Counted from the first letter of the stretch, positions 1 through 9,850 are shown. The stretch is 64,000 nucleotides of DNA from Shewanella aestuarii (GCF_011765625.1 NZ_CP050315.1:1-64000); one strand, 5' to 3'. Numbers and translations are program-made. Notes: generated by a model not told the origin, from the sequence alone.

Positions 1-2346
1 ATGAACAAACTAATCTGCAGCATATTGTTAATTGTTGGTGTTTTTGCCACTTGTTCAGCACAAGCGGCTGACGCGGCCACCACAGGCTCTGAGGTTGCAG
101 ACAATCCAGCCGCAAAAATGGCAGCATCAGAACCTGTCATGAGCGTCGTACCTGCCGACGAAGTAGGGATGATCCCAACAGGTTTCTTTGCAGGACCAGG
201 AGAGGGAGATTTAGCGCTGGAAATGTACCGACAGTTACTCGGAGATACCGCACTTGTCGCAACAAAGTATTTTGAAAATGACCAATCTGGTAGGGCTGGA
301 AATGGCAATATTACGCTGATCACATACATGCTATCACTGATGGCCGTGATGGGAATGATTGTTGGCGTCATACTGACAGCGTATTGGATGTTCGTTGGAC
401 TCATTAAAACAAATGTCGAAGGCGATTTTATGGGGAAAAAGTGGGACAGCTATATGGTTCCACTTCGTTCAGCTTTCTCTATTGTAGGAATGCAGCCATT
501 TCCGGGCTTCGGAGGTTTATCGTTCATTCAAGTGTCAGTGCTAGGCATCGCCTTACTTGGCGTAGGAATGGGCGGGGCGGTATTAAAGTTTGGGTCACAA
601 AAAATTGTCAGCGCACCGATGACTGACAGTATTAAGCCTGATTACATGTTGTTCTTTACCAATCTACTGGATTCAAAGATATGTAATGCCACATTTATAC
701 ATAACAAAATCTATGGGCCAGAGTATGCGCAAATAAAATCTTCGACCAACACGTACACCATAACGAGCGAAAACCTCAAAAACCCTACCCAATACACAAC
801 ACAAGTGCAAAAGTTTTCCGTTGGTGAAGATGGTGTTTGTGGCACCCTAGAACTTGAGCTATCAAATAGTGATGCAGTCAATAGTGCCAATCCAATCAAA
901 AACCTGAAGACTAAGATGATCCACCGCATGAATAGCCTGCTCGGAGCAGAGATTTTGAATGCGTGGGCGTCGTTTGATGCAATTATTGGTACAGATGGAA
1001 ATGCAAATTGGCTTTTCGACTATGATGCGGCGTTAGACATGCCTGAAGCGGTAAGAGCAGAGAAGCAGAGATTACTTGAGTCAGCTTATGCCCAGTTTGT
1101 AAGCCGAATAAATTCGGTAATAGACAAAGGGTTGGAATTAGAAGCGACGAATAATGAAACGACTGCAAAATTCATCGAAATGATTGGGGAGTTAGGATTT
1201 GCCTACACGGGCGCTCTACATTACCCGCTCATTATGAGAGCAAGTGCAGTAGAAAGCGCTGTTTACGGCGCACTGCCAGCAATCAGTATTGATGGACCAA
1301 AAAACAGTTGGTTTTGGGATGATGATGAGGATGCTTTCAAAGAATTTAAAAAATACAGCGATTCAGTAAAAGCGATAACAAAAGATTGGATTAAAGACCG
1401 TTCAACCTATGACCATTTTAGTGCCATGGAAATCATGGCTCAAGTGCAGATAGGTGATGATCCAAGCCAAGCTATTTCGGTTATTGGTAATGGCACAGTA
1501 AGTTTTCTGTCCAACATGTTTAGAGAAATCGAAGGCCAACCAGATCCCGTTCTCGAAATGGCTGCGATGGGCAGGACGATAGAGACAGCCGCAGGGGTTA
1601 TTATGCTTGTGACTGTGGGCGTAAGCTCGGTTGGTGAAGCTGTCGCACCAATCCCCGGTGCATCGGTATTAGCGGGTATAACAAGACCGGTAGCAGGATT
1701 ATTTACAACGGGCATGTATATGTTGCTCGGATTAGCTTTTTTCTATGCAGAACTCGTTCCTGCCATCCCTTATGTAATGTGGCAGATTGCTATCATGGGC
1801 TATTTTATGTATGCGCTTGCCACATTTTATGCCGCGCCAATGGGATTTGCGATGATGAATCACCCAGATGGCGATGATGCATTTGGGCGAGCAGGTAAAG
1901 GTTTCGAAATTTTAATAAATTTGGCAATAAGACCAGCTTTGATGGTGATGGGGTTTTTCACAGGGCAAGCGTTGTTAAAAGTGATTGCATGGTTTATCAA
2001 CCTGACATTCTTTCCAACATTTGAGGCGATTAGTTCCAACGCCATGATGGGATTTGTCACAGGCATAGGCAAGCTAGCAATTTATGGTTTATTAATGCTG
2101 GTTGCATTCTACAAATCAAACTCAATGACTTGGGAGTTGCCAAGTATGATTGCTTCGATGATGGGATTAAATCAAACGCACCGCGATATGGGTGAGGATG
2201 AGGCGCAACAAAAGACCCTAGTAATGGCGGGTATGTTATCAAGCAATATTACGCAATTAACCGCATCAACAGGAAAAGGAAGTGGTGATAAGCCAACTGC
2301 GAAAGCAGAAGCGAAGGGTGATGGCGAGGGAAGTGGCAAAGATTAA
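1..2346 (+). CDS. dotA: DotA/TraY-family type IVB secretion inner-membrane protein
   Basis: A 781-residue polytopic membrane protein. It opens with a Sec signal peptide (about residues 1-22, ending AQA) and then has a hydrophobic segment near 100-135, a second near 170-190, a long hydrophilic loop (about 210-500), and a cluster of membrane segments from about 515 to 705, with a charged glycine-rich tail. This topology, the length and the presence of the rest of a Dot/Icm set in the window match DotA of Legionella and TraY of IncI plasmids, which sit in the inner membrane of the type IVB conjugation channel. The window starts exactly at the ATG, so the ribosome binding site and any upstream partner (for example the coupling protein) cannot be seen. 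Family assignment is from sequence character and context, not a search. Confidence 0.8.
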   Translation: MNKLICSILLIVGVFATCSAQAADAATTGSEVADNPAAKMAASEPVMSVVPADEVGMIPTGFFAGPGEGDLALEMYRQLLGDTALVATKYFENDQSGRAGNGNITLITYMLSLMAVMGMIVGVILTAYWMFVGLIKTNVEGDFMGKKWDSYMVPLRSAFSIVGMQPFPGFGGLSFIQVSVLGIALLGVGMGGAVLKFGSQKIVSAPMTDSIKPDYMLFFTNLLDSKICNATFIHNKIYGPEYAQIKSSTNTYTITSENLKNPTQYTTQVQKFSVGEDGVCGTLELELSNSDAVNSANPIKNLKTKMIHRMNSLLGAEILNAWASFDAIIGTDGNANWLFDYDAALDMPEAVRAEKQRLLESAYAQFVSRINSVIDKGLELEATNNETTAKFIEMIGELGFAYTGALHYPLIMRASAVESAVYGALPAISIDGPKNSWFWDDDEDAFKEFKKYSDSVKAITKDWIKDRSTYDHFSAMEIMAQVQIGDDPSQAISVIGNGTVSFLSNMFREIEGQPDPVLEMAAMGRTIETAAGVIMLVTVGVSSVGEAVAPIPGASVLAGITRPVAGLFTTGMYMLLGLAFFYAELVPAIPYVMWQIAIMGYFMYALATFYAAPMGFAMMNHPDGDDAFGRAGKGFEILINLAIRPALMVMGFFTGQALLKVIAWFINLTFFPTFEAISSNAMMGFVTGIGKLAIYGLLMLVAFYKSNSMTWELPSMIASMMGLNQTHRDMGEDEAQQKTLVMAGMLSSNITQLTASTGKGSGDKPTAKAEAKGDGEGSGKD

Positions 2347-2355
2347 GTAAAAAAA

Positions 2356-2379
2356 AAGCACTGTGCTAAAACAGTGCTT
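2356..2379 (-). terminator. Hairpin terminator between convergent genes
   Basis: A 9-bp perfect stem (AAGCACTGT / ACAGTGCTT) with a 6-base loop lies 10 bases after the dotA stop codon. An A-run at 2349-2357 precedes it, which is a U-run on the reverse strand, so it best serves the reverse gene at 2402-2587; it may also stop dotA transcription. Confidence 0.7.
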
Positions 2380-2401
2380 ATCTTGAATTTGCAATTGGGT
2401 A

Positions 2402-2587
2402 CTACAAAACAACTAGGTTCACTCCGAGCTCAGCACAAGTTTCTTTGAGTTGAGAAATTTGGCAGCTACAATCTGATTTAATCAAACTTGTGTCGATTTC
2501 AACAGTATCGTGTCCAGCACAAACAGACTCAGAAATAATTCCAAAAAATTCAAGAAAAATTAACATGTCGCGGTTTTGATCTTCCAT
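2402..2587 (-). CDS. Small acidic protein of unknown function
   Basis: A 61-residue reverse-strand ORF. The open frame extends further upstream, but I choose the ATG at 2587 because GGAGGA lies six bases before it, an excellent ribosome binding site. The protein is acidic (start MEDQNRD) with four cysteines including a CSC pair in the C-terminal half. I do not recognise a family. It is convergent with dotA and separated from it by a good terminator, which supports it being expressed. The region upstream contains an inverted repeat (AAATTGTA / TACAATTT, 2684-2708) that could be an operator for it. Confidence 0.5.
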   Translation of the reverse strand: MEDQNRDMLIFLEFFGIISESVCAGHDTVEIDTSLIKSDCSCQISQLKETCAELGVNLVVL

Positions 2588-2933
2588 ACCAGTTCCTCCA
2601 TGTAACGACATAATATCCGTGTGGTTTTTGAATTGATTTTTCACACACCACAATAAAAGCACCAATCAACCTGTCTAGCAACCAAATTGTAAAAAAAATG
2701 TACAATTTTAATTGTCGTTTAAGTGGTTGTATTTTAAAGGTAAGTTGGTAAATAAAAATATTTATGGTGATTTCTAATAAAAATAATTCGTCAAAAAATA
2801 AAGCATATGGCAAAAAAATGTCACTAATGACATAAAAACCGAAATGCGAATCATACCTACTTAGAGGGATGCAGGAGAAAGGAATGCAAATCCCAATTCT
2901 TTTAAATTTGATAATATCGAAACGGACTGATAT
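2588..2933. other. AT-rich intergenic region with two inverted repeats
   Basis: About 350 bases without a convincing gene. It holds an inverted repeat AAATTGTA-(9 nt)-TACAATTT at 2684-2708 and a shorter dyad TGTCA-CTAA-TGACA at 2819-2832. A reverse open frame runs through part of it but lacks a ribosome binding site and looks like chance in AT-rich DNA. No iterons or oriT recognised. Confidence 0.4.
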
Positions 2934-2955
2934 ACTTAAAACGTGCATGATAAGT
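2934..2955. promoter_or_regulatory. Plasmid-wide palindromic operator, site 1
   Basis: Left half ACTTAAAAC, centre GTGC, right half ATGATAAGT (perfect 9/9 match to the inferred right half-site). It lies 19 bases before the ATG of the operon containing the Sno helicase and TopA. Assigned by comparison with the other copies in this window. Confidence 0.6.
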
Positions 2956-2974
2956 TCATTTTGGGGAGACAGTG

Positions 2975-4228
2975 ATGTCAAAATTACAATTTTTTGAAAA
3001 AGCGGTTAACAAGGCCATCACCAGCAAAAGCAGTAATGAGCGCCTAACTATTCCACTGCAAGTCGAGAGTTACAATATCGATCCTCACAACTTAGGTAAC
3101 TCATCAGTCATGGGGCATCATTATTTCACGCAAGAGAAAATGGAATTCAGAATTAATAAATCCTCAAATCCAAACCAGCCGACCATAGCTGGTTTTAAAG
3201 CTTTAGAGGAAGGCGCAGATCCAAAGTTTGAGTACAGCGTTCCGAAGAACGGCGTCATTATGTTTATGGATTGCAAGAAACAAGAAGATGGCACGTATAC
3301 AGCAGAGTGGGCAAAAAGCGCGATACGAAAAAATCACCAATCTATAGTCAATAGCTTCTCAACCGTTAAGGCCGTTAAACAATACGGTGACAAACCACCC
3401 TATATTTTATTTGACTCATACATTCCAAAATTATCTACCAGTATGAATTTCTCAAGCGTTAAGAGTGCCGACCAAATTAAAGCGCTCATTGTTCAAGCGC
3501 TAGAGCCAAAATTTGGCGTGGAAGGCAATCGCTCAATCGCACTCTTGCGCATTATGTCGAGTGATAAAGATGAAAATGTCATGACATTCGAAATCACAGG
3601 GATGAAAAAGTCTGGTGGCAGCGGGAAGCAAATAAATTGCACCGGCGAAGAATCGTTTAATCATTTTATCAAAGATGGCATGGGTAAAGTTATCTTTAAA
3701 GATGGTGCGATTGAAAATTTGTTGGGCAGTGATTTAACTGTAGAAGTTGTGCCTGGTGTCAGTTATTTCGCTGGGAAATCTGCATCGGAACAATATTTCT
3801 ATACACCAGAAGAAATACAAGCTGAAAACAAGAGTGCCGATTTGGTGGGTACGCTCAAACCAAAAACAATTATGTCAGTGTGGTCTAACATGCTGAATAA
3901 AGTGGAATTAGTCAAAGATGACGCGGGTAATGAGAGTAAGGTACGCAAGGCTAAAGTGATGGATATGTACTTAACGACCGCACAGTTGGAAGATAAGACT
4001 AAATTAGTCACGGCGTTCAATACCGAAACAACCAGCCAGAAAATATATGATTTAAGCGAGTTACCTACCGAAACGTTAGCGAGAGTGCGTGGTAATACAG
4101 TAACAGCTGAAGACAAACAAACCAAAGAAGCACAGCCCCTGCGAATAATTCTTCTCCAAATGAAGAAAAAGGCAATAGCTCGACACAAGCAAAACCAAAG
4201 GTCGAAGATGATGATATGTCGGATATGA
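2975..4228 (+). CDS. Unknown protein at head of helicase/topoisomerase operon; 3' end frameshifted
   Basis: About 417 residues as read, start at ATG 2975 (GGGGAG six bases upstream; an in-frame GTG at 2972 is too close to it). Mostly soluble, mixed alpha/beta in character, with a lysine-rich N-terminus and no signal peptide or membrane segment. I do not recognise a family. The last about 30 residues are basic and out of character. In the +1 frame, from about 4140, the sequence instead encodes a Ser/Asn-rich linker and a very acidic tail ending at the stop codon 4294-4296, five bases before the next gene. Restoring one C in the CCCC run at 4136-4139 joins the two into a single protein of about 440 residues. 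An acidic tail of this kind occurs in some ssDNA-binding or replication partners, but that is speculation. Confidence 0.65.
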   Translation: MSKLQFFEKAVNKAITSKSSNERLTIPLQVESYNIDPHNLGNSSVMGHHYFTQEKMEFRINKSSNPNQPTIAGFKALEEGADPKFEYSVPKNGVIMFMDCKKQEDGTYTAEWAKSAIRKNHQSIVNSFSTVKAVKQYGDKPPYILFDSYIPKLSTSMNFSSVKSADQIKALIVQALEPKFGVEGNRSIALLRIMSSDKDENVMTFEITGMKKSGGSGKQINCTGEESFNHFIKDGMGKVIFKDGAIENLLGSDLTVEVVPGVSYFAGKSASEQYFYTPEEIQAENKSADLVGTLKPKTIMSVWSNMLNKVELVKDDAGNESKVRKAKVMDMYLTTAQLEDKTKLVTAFNTETTSQKIYDLSELPTETLARVRGNTVTAEDKQTKEAQPLRIILLQMKKKAIARHKQNQRSKMMICRI

Positions 4229-4296
4229 ACTTCGATCTGTCAGAAGAAGACATGGCAGAGCTAAATGAGATAAGCCGCAGTATGAAAATGGGGTAA
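4133..4296 (+). pseudogene. Displaced acidic C-terminal tail of the preceding gene
   Basis: Reading frame +1 relative to the upstream ORF. From about 4140 it encodes NNSSPNEEKG followed by a strongly acidic stretch with DDDMSDMNFDLSEEDMAELN, ending with TAA at 4294-4296. Codon use and amino-acid composition look like real coding sequence, and the tail ends just before the Sno helicase start, as expected in an operon. The break sits at CAGCCCCTGCG, where one extra C would restore the frame (Q-P-P-A-N-N). Confidence 0.6.
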
Positions 4297-4301
4297 GGAT
4301 C

Positions 4302-7300
4302 ATGAGTCAGACAAAGAAATGGTTACACTTTCATGAGCATAATTGTTTTTTAGTGCCAGCTGTCTTGCCATCAAAAAGAAACGTACTTTTGATGGTAGGC
4401 TCGCTTTCAGATCCGCGCTCAAAGGAAGGGCTGGAAAAGCTAGGATTTAAGGCAACATCGGAAAACACCTATTATGCGACAAAATACTCTAAAGAAGGTG
4501 GGAAAGTAGAGGGTTTAGATATCAAAGCGTTTAAGACGTATTGGCCCTCTCTCACGCTAGAAGAAGTACCATTGGATTTTGTCTACAGACCATGGACGCT
4601 CGTAAAAGAAACATTGTCTTCACCGAGCAACCCAAAACCAAAAATTAAAAAAGTGGCTAATAAGCGCTCAGAAGTGGCGCCGGAGCCTAAGCAAGAGGTC
4701 ACGTTAAAGTCGGAAGTAGTAAGGCTTCAACAATCAACATTCTTGGGACGTAATCATTTAGGTGAAAAAGTCTATGAAGATGCAGAAGGTCGTTTCAGTG
4801 CAAATGACGATCAAGGTGTAAATCAATGGGTAATGGGAACAGATGATGCACGATACCTATTTGCTATAGCCGCAGTACGCTACAACTCAACAGCAAAAGT
4901 GGATGGCATCCTTCAGTGTGCTGAAGGGTTAGTGAATGATTTACTGGAAACGAATCAAAAAATGACATTCGAGCAGATTGCGAGAGTGGCATCGGTTTGG
5001 TTTGATATTTCAGAAGAAAAACTCGCTGAACGTTCTGATAAAGGTATACCACTGATGATGGCTGTGCAAAGATCTGCAGAAACGGTCATCGCATCAAAAC
5101 TTGCCGCAGCAAAAGCAAGTGCAGAAAATTTAACGCATGAAGAGTCGATTGTCTTAGTTAACAAATACACTCACTTACACACCATTAAGCCACATATCTC
5201 AAATGAAAAAATTCAACAGATAACTGGAAATGATTTCATTGCATTTACCCCAGAGCCATTACCAGTTTTCAGCAAGGTCGCAGGTGATTTTACTCGTGAT
5301 ATGCCTGAAGGCAGCAAGCTAGTTATACCTTTCGCATCAGTAGGCGGGATATTGCCTTTTATAGAGCCGCATTTGAAAGTTGAGCTTGTTGGGCATAAAG
5401 GTGAGATGGGGATTTCCAAATTTGGCAAGCCAACGTACTTCCCCAAAAATGTGAATTTTACTGAAAGAGATCTTCATAATGGCGCAGTAGAAAGTAAAAG
5501 CGCAGATTGTATGGTGTTAAACGCACCTGTCGGCAATCTCGCTTCGACCATCTCTGTAGACGGTGTAACAGTTAATCGCTATGACCATAAAATTGCCATC
5601 GAGTTAATACGTGCTATTAAAGATGATGGTAAGGCTTTACTCTTGGTTAACGTAGATGACCCCAGTGGTGTTGGCCATGTGAAAAATGAATCCAAAGAAT
5701 TTCATGATTTTCTATACCAAAACTACAATGTCACAGCGAACATCGATTTTAATCCAGCAAATGCTAGTGCGAAGAGGATCTACGCAATCAGCGGTAGAAA
5801 ACCCATAGCTTCTAGCAATGTTACCATTCCATATGAACTAAAAACGGTCTATACCAATGAGCAATTAATTAGCTGGGTAGGGGTAAAGGAAAACTTTATC
5901 TACAATGATGTAGATTCAATCGAGTCAATCATTAACAACCTCTCTGCTAAAGATATCCAAATAAATGAATACCAGTCCGAATATAGTTCCTTAAGTCAAC
6001 TTGGAAATGCCAGCTCTAAAATACCCAAAAATCTGAGCGTTGCAGTGCGCCAAGGGTTTACCCGTTTCTTATCGGCTCATGACAACATCGATGAGTTTGT
6101 CGGCACTAAATTACAGATGGATAGCGATCAACTTGAGCGAGTGTTTACGCCTGAGCAGATAGACGCAATTGGTCTTGCAATATGGCGAGATGAAAATGGT
6201 TTAGGTTTTTTAAATGGTGACAAGACGGGCGAAGGTAAAGGCCGTGTCAATGCCGCAATGATCCGCTACAACATTCTACAAGGAAGAGAAGCCATCTTTA
6301 TGACGTCAAAAGCGACGCTTTTCCAAGATATATGGCGAGACATTGTAGGTATTGAATCTGATAACCTGATAAAGCCGTTTCTAGTAAATGAAAAATCCAA
6401 CATCATTGATGATAATGGAAATGTGATATATCAAGCCAATCAGCTTCAGACTGCAATGATGGTTAAGCAGCATAAATACCCAGATGACTGCAATTTGTTG
6501 ATGGTGACATATTCACAATTAAGTCGAGCAACAAAATACGAAATGGTCAACAATCAAAAAGTGGCTATTCGTGATAAAGCGTCTTGGCTGCAAGCAATCG
6601 CACCCAATAGATTTGTCAATCTAGATGAATCCCATTTAGCATCAGGCAATTCCAACACCAACACTCGTATTCTAAATGTACTGAGCAATGCGTCAAATGT
6701 GATGTATTCGTCAGGTACATGGGCAAGGACCGAGAAAAACTTCGGCGTTTATTACCGCTTATTGCGAGATATCGAACCTGAAATCATCCAACAAGCTGTA
6801 AAAAAAGGCGGCAACGTATTGCTGGAAATATTCTCAGCATCATTAGCCTCTGATGGTGGGTTTATACGCCGTGAGAGTGATATTTCTAGTATCACGATTG
6901 AGCCCAAGAAGAATGTAGCCGATTTGCAAAAAAATATCGCTTTAAGCGATGCCTTTGCGAATGTGGCACAGGCGCTTGCGATTATGAGTGGCGGTCTGAA
7001 CCGAGTCGTAAATGAGAAAAACCAAAAGTTAGCGGATGCGCTGAAAGCAAGCGGAAAAACGCGAGGCGTCGGCAAAGATATGGGTTTAAATTCGACTGGT
7101 TTTGGTTCGCTTTTATCTAATTTGTCGAAACAATTTGTGTTGGCTTTGAATAGTGATTTTGCTGCAGAGCAAGCCATAGAATCACTTAAGAAAAACGAAA
7201 AGCCGTTTGTGGCATTGGAGTTCGCAGGCAATTCATTTTATAAAATGATGTATGACGAACAAACTAAGCTCATCGCGCAAGGCAAAGCGCCAAGTGATTA

Positions 7301-9548
7301 CACACTCGCCAAGCCATTACAATTTCGCGATTTGTTCACCATGACGCTTGAACGGTTGTTAATAGTGACTGATAGCAAAACCGGAAAGGTTGTCCCTGTT
7401 ACTAGCCTCATGGAACCAAACAAAGCGCAGCAATTCAACAATCTGGTAAAAGAGATACGCCTTGAAATCGCCAATATGCCAGATCTTGCTTTTATGCCGG
7501 TTGACAATATACGCCACAAAGTCGAAGCGGCTGGCTATTCCTTTGCCGAAGTATCAGGGCGTAATATTCGTATAGATTTGCGTAAGGATGGAACATATCA
7601 GTTTGTGAAATACGAAAAGCCATCGCCATTGAGTGTGCGAAATGCATTTAACAATGGTGATTTGGATGTCCTGCTAGGCACCAAATCGATGGTCGATGGC
7701 GTCAGTATTCATGCGGATATTAATTTTAAAGATCAGAGGGTACGTCGATTAATTGAAGTCGAGGTATTCAGAAACGTAACTGATCGTGTGCAACTACTCG
7801 GTCGCGTTAATCGTCGCGGTCAGGTAACAAATCCAGTTGTCAGTACGTTGAGCTGTGGGTTGCCAGCCCAAGAAAGATTAAATGCAATGTCTAATTATTC
7901 GCTTATCAAAATGAGCGCAAACATGACCAGTAATCAAGACAGTGCATTGTCTTTGGATACCATCAACCTGCTAAATGAAGAAGGTGATATGGTTTGTCAT
8001 AAATATCTCGAAGCCAACCCTCACTATATTCATAAGCTTGGCTTAAACCCAAGCGACATCTATGTCGAGAATATTACAAAATCAAGTGTTGAATCACTAG
8101 CGAGAAAATTAACGGGTCGATTAATCCTACTGCCTTACTTAGCTCAGGAAAAAGTGTATACAGAGTTGTGTAAAGAATATGACTCGAAGATCATCGAGTT
8201 AAACAATCAAGGCATCAACCCATTAAAACCCACATTTATGGATATCAAGGCTACAGAAATAAGCCGTCAAATTTATAAAGGGGTGCAGCGTAATTCCTAT
8301 CCATCAATTTTCGATGAGCCAGTCAGTATTGTGGAAGTTGAATATCAAGAGGAAGTCAAACCATGGGATACAGACCGCGTACTCGATAAGATGGAGATGT
8401 CAGAGGCCTCTTTAAATAAAGATGCTCGTATCAAAGACGGCTCATTGGGTAACCTAGCAAATATCATTAAGGCTGAACTAGACACCTTGCTACTCGAAGC
8501 TTGCGACGGTGACCAAGACTTATTAGATAGCATCATTCTAGATCGAAATAACCGTTTATTTGCCAACGCATCAGGTACTGCATATAAGCCGATGCAATGG
8601 AATTCCATGCTTGATTTGGTGAATAAAATGGTAAATAGAACGGATTATCTAATGGATATCTTGCCGAAAATTAAAATTGGTTCAGTCATCGAATTACCGA
8701 ATAGCTTCTATTCGAGTTTTAATCTGAAAGGTGATTGCGTGATAACCGATATTAAATTACCTGCGCAGGGTTCAGAACACAATCCATCGCAATATTCATT
8801 TACCGTAATCACCCCTGGTGATACAGAAGAAATGATATTGAATCTAGGTAGCTTTTTTAACTCAAGAGACAATTCGTTTGTCAAAGCTGCAGTGTTTGAT
8901 GAGTTTTCATCACTCGCAACAGAGTTCGATTCATATCAACCCGGCAAAGTTTATCGCAACGCAGTCATGCTAGAAGGTAATTTATTCGCGGCAGCATTAG
9001 AAGCTGCAGATGAGGGGCTGGGTAAGCCAGTGACCTATACCAATGAAGATGGTGTAGAAAAAAGAGCTATTCTGTTAAAACACGATCTGACAGTTAAAGC
9101 CATGCTTCATAAGCCAGTCTTTATTCATAATCACAAAATGGCTGCGGATCACCTTAGAGATTCCAAAGATGGGTATATTTGTACCAGCGATAAACGGAGT
9201 GACGAAGGCGCTTTAACAATCCACATTTCAGCAACTAGAGACTCTTACACGCTAATGCTGTCATCAGGTGTGAGAAGAGCAAAGCCTTTCACTGATAACC
9301 AAGATTTTATGGATGCGATTAATGGCCGCAATGTGATGTCAACAAGGTCGTTTAACAAATTCGAGATTTATGAAGATGAACTCGATAGCGCAATGCGAGC
9401 AATGTACAAAATGGGCATTAAATTTAAGACCAAAGTAGATGGTGTTAAATGGATAAATCAATATGAGAACCACCAAATAAACGTGCAGTCACCATTGGTT
9501 CATCCAAAAAAGCATCAGCAGCATGCATCAACGATTAAAACTGCGTAA
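4302..9548 (+). CDS. Strawberry-notch-type SF2 helicase with degenerate N6-methylase-like domain
   Basis: A 1748-residue protein, one of the largest in the window. Residues about 330-420 resemble a SAM-dependent N6-adenine methylase core (FASVGG, then NAPVG near 406 where active enzymes have NPPF/Y), so catalysis is probably lost. An SF2 motor follows: Walker A GDKTGEGKGR near 640, a DESH box near 774-777, and a C-terminal motif VI LGRVNRRGQ near 1165. This layout matches the strawberry notch (Sno) family of giant helicase-like proteins found on large plasmids and phages, whose biochemical role in bacteria is not settled. The last about 400 residues are unassigned. It is followed within 10 bases by a small acidic gene and then TopA, suggesting joint work on plasmid DNA topology, replication or transfer. 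Confidence 0.8.
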   Translation: MSQTKKWLHFHEHNCFLVPAVLPSKRNVLLMVGSLSDPRSKEGLEKLGFKATSENTYYATKYSKEGGKVEGLDIKAFKTYWPSLTLEEVPLDFVYRPWTLVKETLSSPSNPKPKIKKVANKRSEVAPEPKQEVTLKSEVVRLQQSTFLGRNHLGEKVYEDAEGRFSANDDQGVNQWVMGTDDARYLFAIAAVRYNSTAKVDGILQCAEGLVNDLLETNQKMTFEQIARVASVWFDISEEKLAERSDKGIPLMMAVQRSAETVIASKLAAAKASAENLTHEESIVLVNKYTHLHTIKPHISNEKIQQITGNDFIAFTPEPLPVFSKVAGDFTRDMPEGSKLVIPFASVGGILPFIEPHLKVELVGHKGEMGISKFGKPTYFPKNVNFTERDLHNGAVESKSADCMVLNAPVGNLASTISVDGVTVNRYDHKIAIELIRAIKDDGKALLLVNVDDPSGVGHVKNESKEFHDFLYQNYNVTANIDFNPANASAKRIYAISGRKPIASSNVTIPYELKTVYTNEQLISWVGVKENFIYNDVDSIESIINNLSAKDIQINEYQSEYSSLSQLGNASSKIPKNLSVAVRQGFTRFLSAHDNIDEFVGTKLQMDSDQLERVFTPEQIDAIGLAIWRDENGLGFLNGDKTGEGKGRVNAAMIRYNILQGREAIFMTSKATLFQDIWRDIVGIESDNLIKPFLVNEKSNIIDDNGNVIYQANQLQTAMMVKQHKYPDDCNLLMVTYSQLSRATKYEMVNNQKVAIRDKASWLQAIAPNRFVNLDESHLASGNSNTNTRILNVLSNASNVMYSSGTWARTEKNFGVYYRLLRDIEPEIIQQAVKKGGNVLLEIFSASLASDGGFIRRESDISSITIEPKKNVADLQKNIALSDAFANVAQALAIMSGGLNRVVNEKNQKLADALKASGKTRGVGKDMGLNSTGFGSLLSNLSKQFVLALNSDFAAEQAIESLKKNEKPFVALEFAGNSFYKMMYDEQTKLIAQGKAPSDYTLAKPLQFRDLFTMTLERLLIVTDSKTGKVVPVTSLMEPNKAQQFNNLVKEIRLEIANMPDLAFMPVDNIRHKVEAAGYSFAEVSGRNIRIDLRKDGTYQFVKYEKPSPLSVRNAFNNGDLDVLLGTKSMVDGVSIHADINFKDQRVRRLIEVEVFRNVTDRVQLLGRVNRRGQVTNPVVSTLSCGLPAQERLNAMSNYSLIKMSANMTSNQDSALSLDTINLLNEEGDMVCHKYLEANPHYIHKLGLNPSDIYVENITKSSVESLARKLTGRLILLPYLAQEKVYTELCKEYDSKIIELNNQGINPLKPTFMDIKATEISRQIYKGVQRNSYPSIFDEPVSIVEVEYQEEVKPWDTDRVLDKMEMSEASLNKDARIKDGSLGNLANIIKAELDTLLLEACDGDQDLLDSIILDRNNRLFANASGTAYKPMQWNSMLDLVNKMVNRTDYLMDILPKIKIGSVIELPNSFYSSFNLKGDCVITDIKLPAQGSEHNPSQYSFTVITPGDTEEMILNLGSFFNSRDNSFVKAAVFDEFSSLATEFDSYQPGKVYRNAVMLEGNLFAAALEAADEGLGKPVTYTNEDGVEKRAILLKHDLTVKAMLHKPVFIHNHKMAADHLRDSKDGYICTSDKRSDEGALTIHISATRDSYTLMLSSGVRRAKPFTDNQDFMDAINGRNVMSTRSFNKFEIYEDELDSAMRAMYKMGIKFKTKVDGVKWINQYENHQINVQSPLVHPKKHQQHASTIKTA

Positions 9549-9558
9549 GGAATTCATC

Positions 9559-9846
9559 ATGGAAAAGTTATTACAGTTAATAGCAACAATGGGCATTCAA
9601 TTAGACGACAGCTTTAATGGTGTTTATGTGATTGAAGAAAATGATTGCCGATTATCGCTGGATAATTGGATTGATGATGAAGATCAGAGGTTTTCTATTG
9701 AATATATCGATCCTGCTATCGAACAAACCATTTTCGAACTCACAATCAATGAACATGGTGAATTCATAGAGGCAAACTACGCAGGAGACAAAATAGAAGA
9801 AGACGACTTCGAAAATGAATTAGAAGAAAGATTCAACTGGGCGTAA
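9559..9846 (+). CDS. Small acidic protein between Sno helicase and TopA
   Basis: A 95-residue, highly acidic soluble protein (runs such as DDEDQ and EEDDFENELEE). I place the start at ATG 9559, which has AAGGA seven bases upstream; the open frame extends back into the helicase gene but without a better start. No family recognised. It sits 10 bases after the helicase stop and 4 bases before topA, so the three genes are almost certainly co-transcribed. Strong negative charge would suit a DNA mimic or a helicase/topoisomerase partner, but nothing in the sequence proves this. Confidence 0.65.
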   Translation: MEKLLQLIATMGIQLDDSFNGVYVIEENDCRLSLDNWIDDEDQRFSIEYIDPAIEQTIFELTINEHGEFIEANYAGDKIEEDDFENELEERFNWA

Positions 9847-9850
9847 AGCT

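Noticed and set aside
2550..2981. 143-residue reverse ORF
   Set aside because: AT-rich, no RBS, overlaps the better supported small gene and the operator.
4230..4296. SSB-type acidic tail
   Set aside because: The out-of-frame tail is acidic but lacks the terminal D-D-x-P-F motif of SSB, and no OB-fold is evident, so no SSB call was made.
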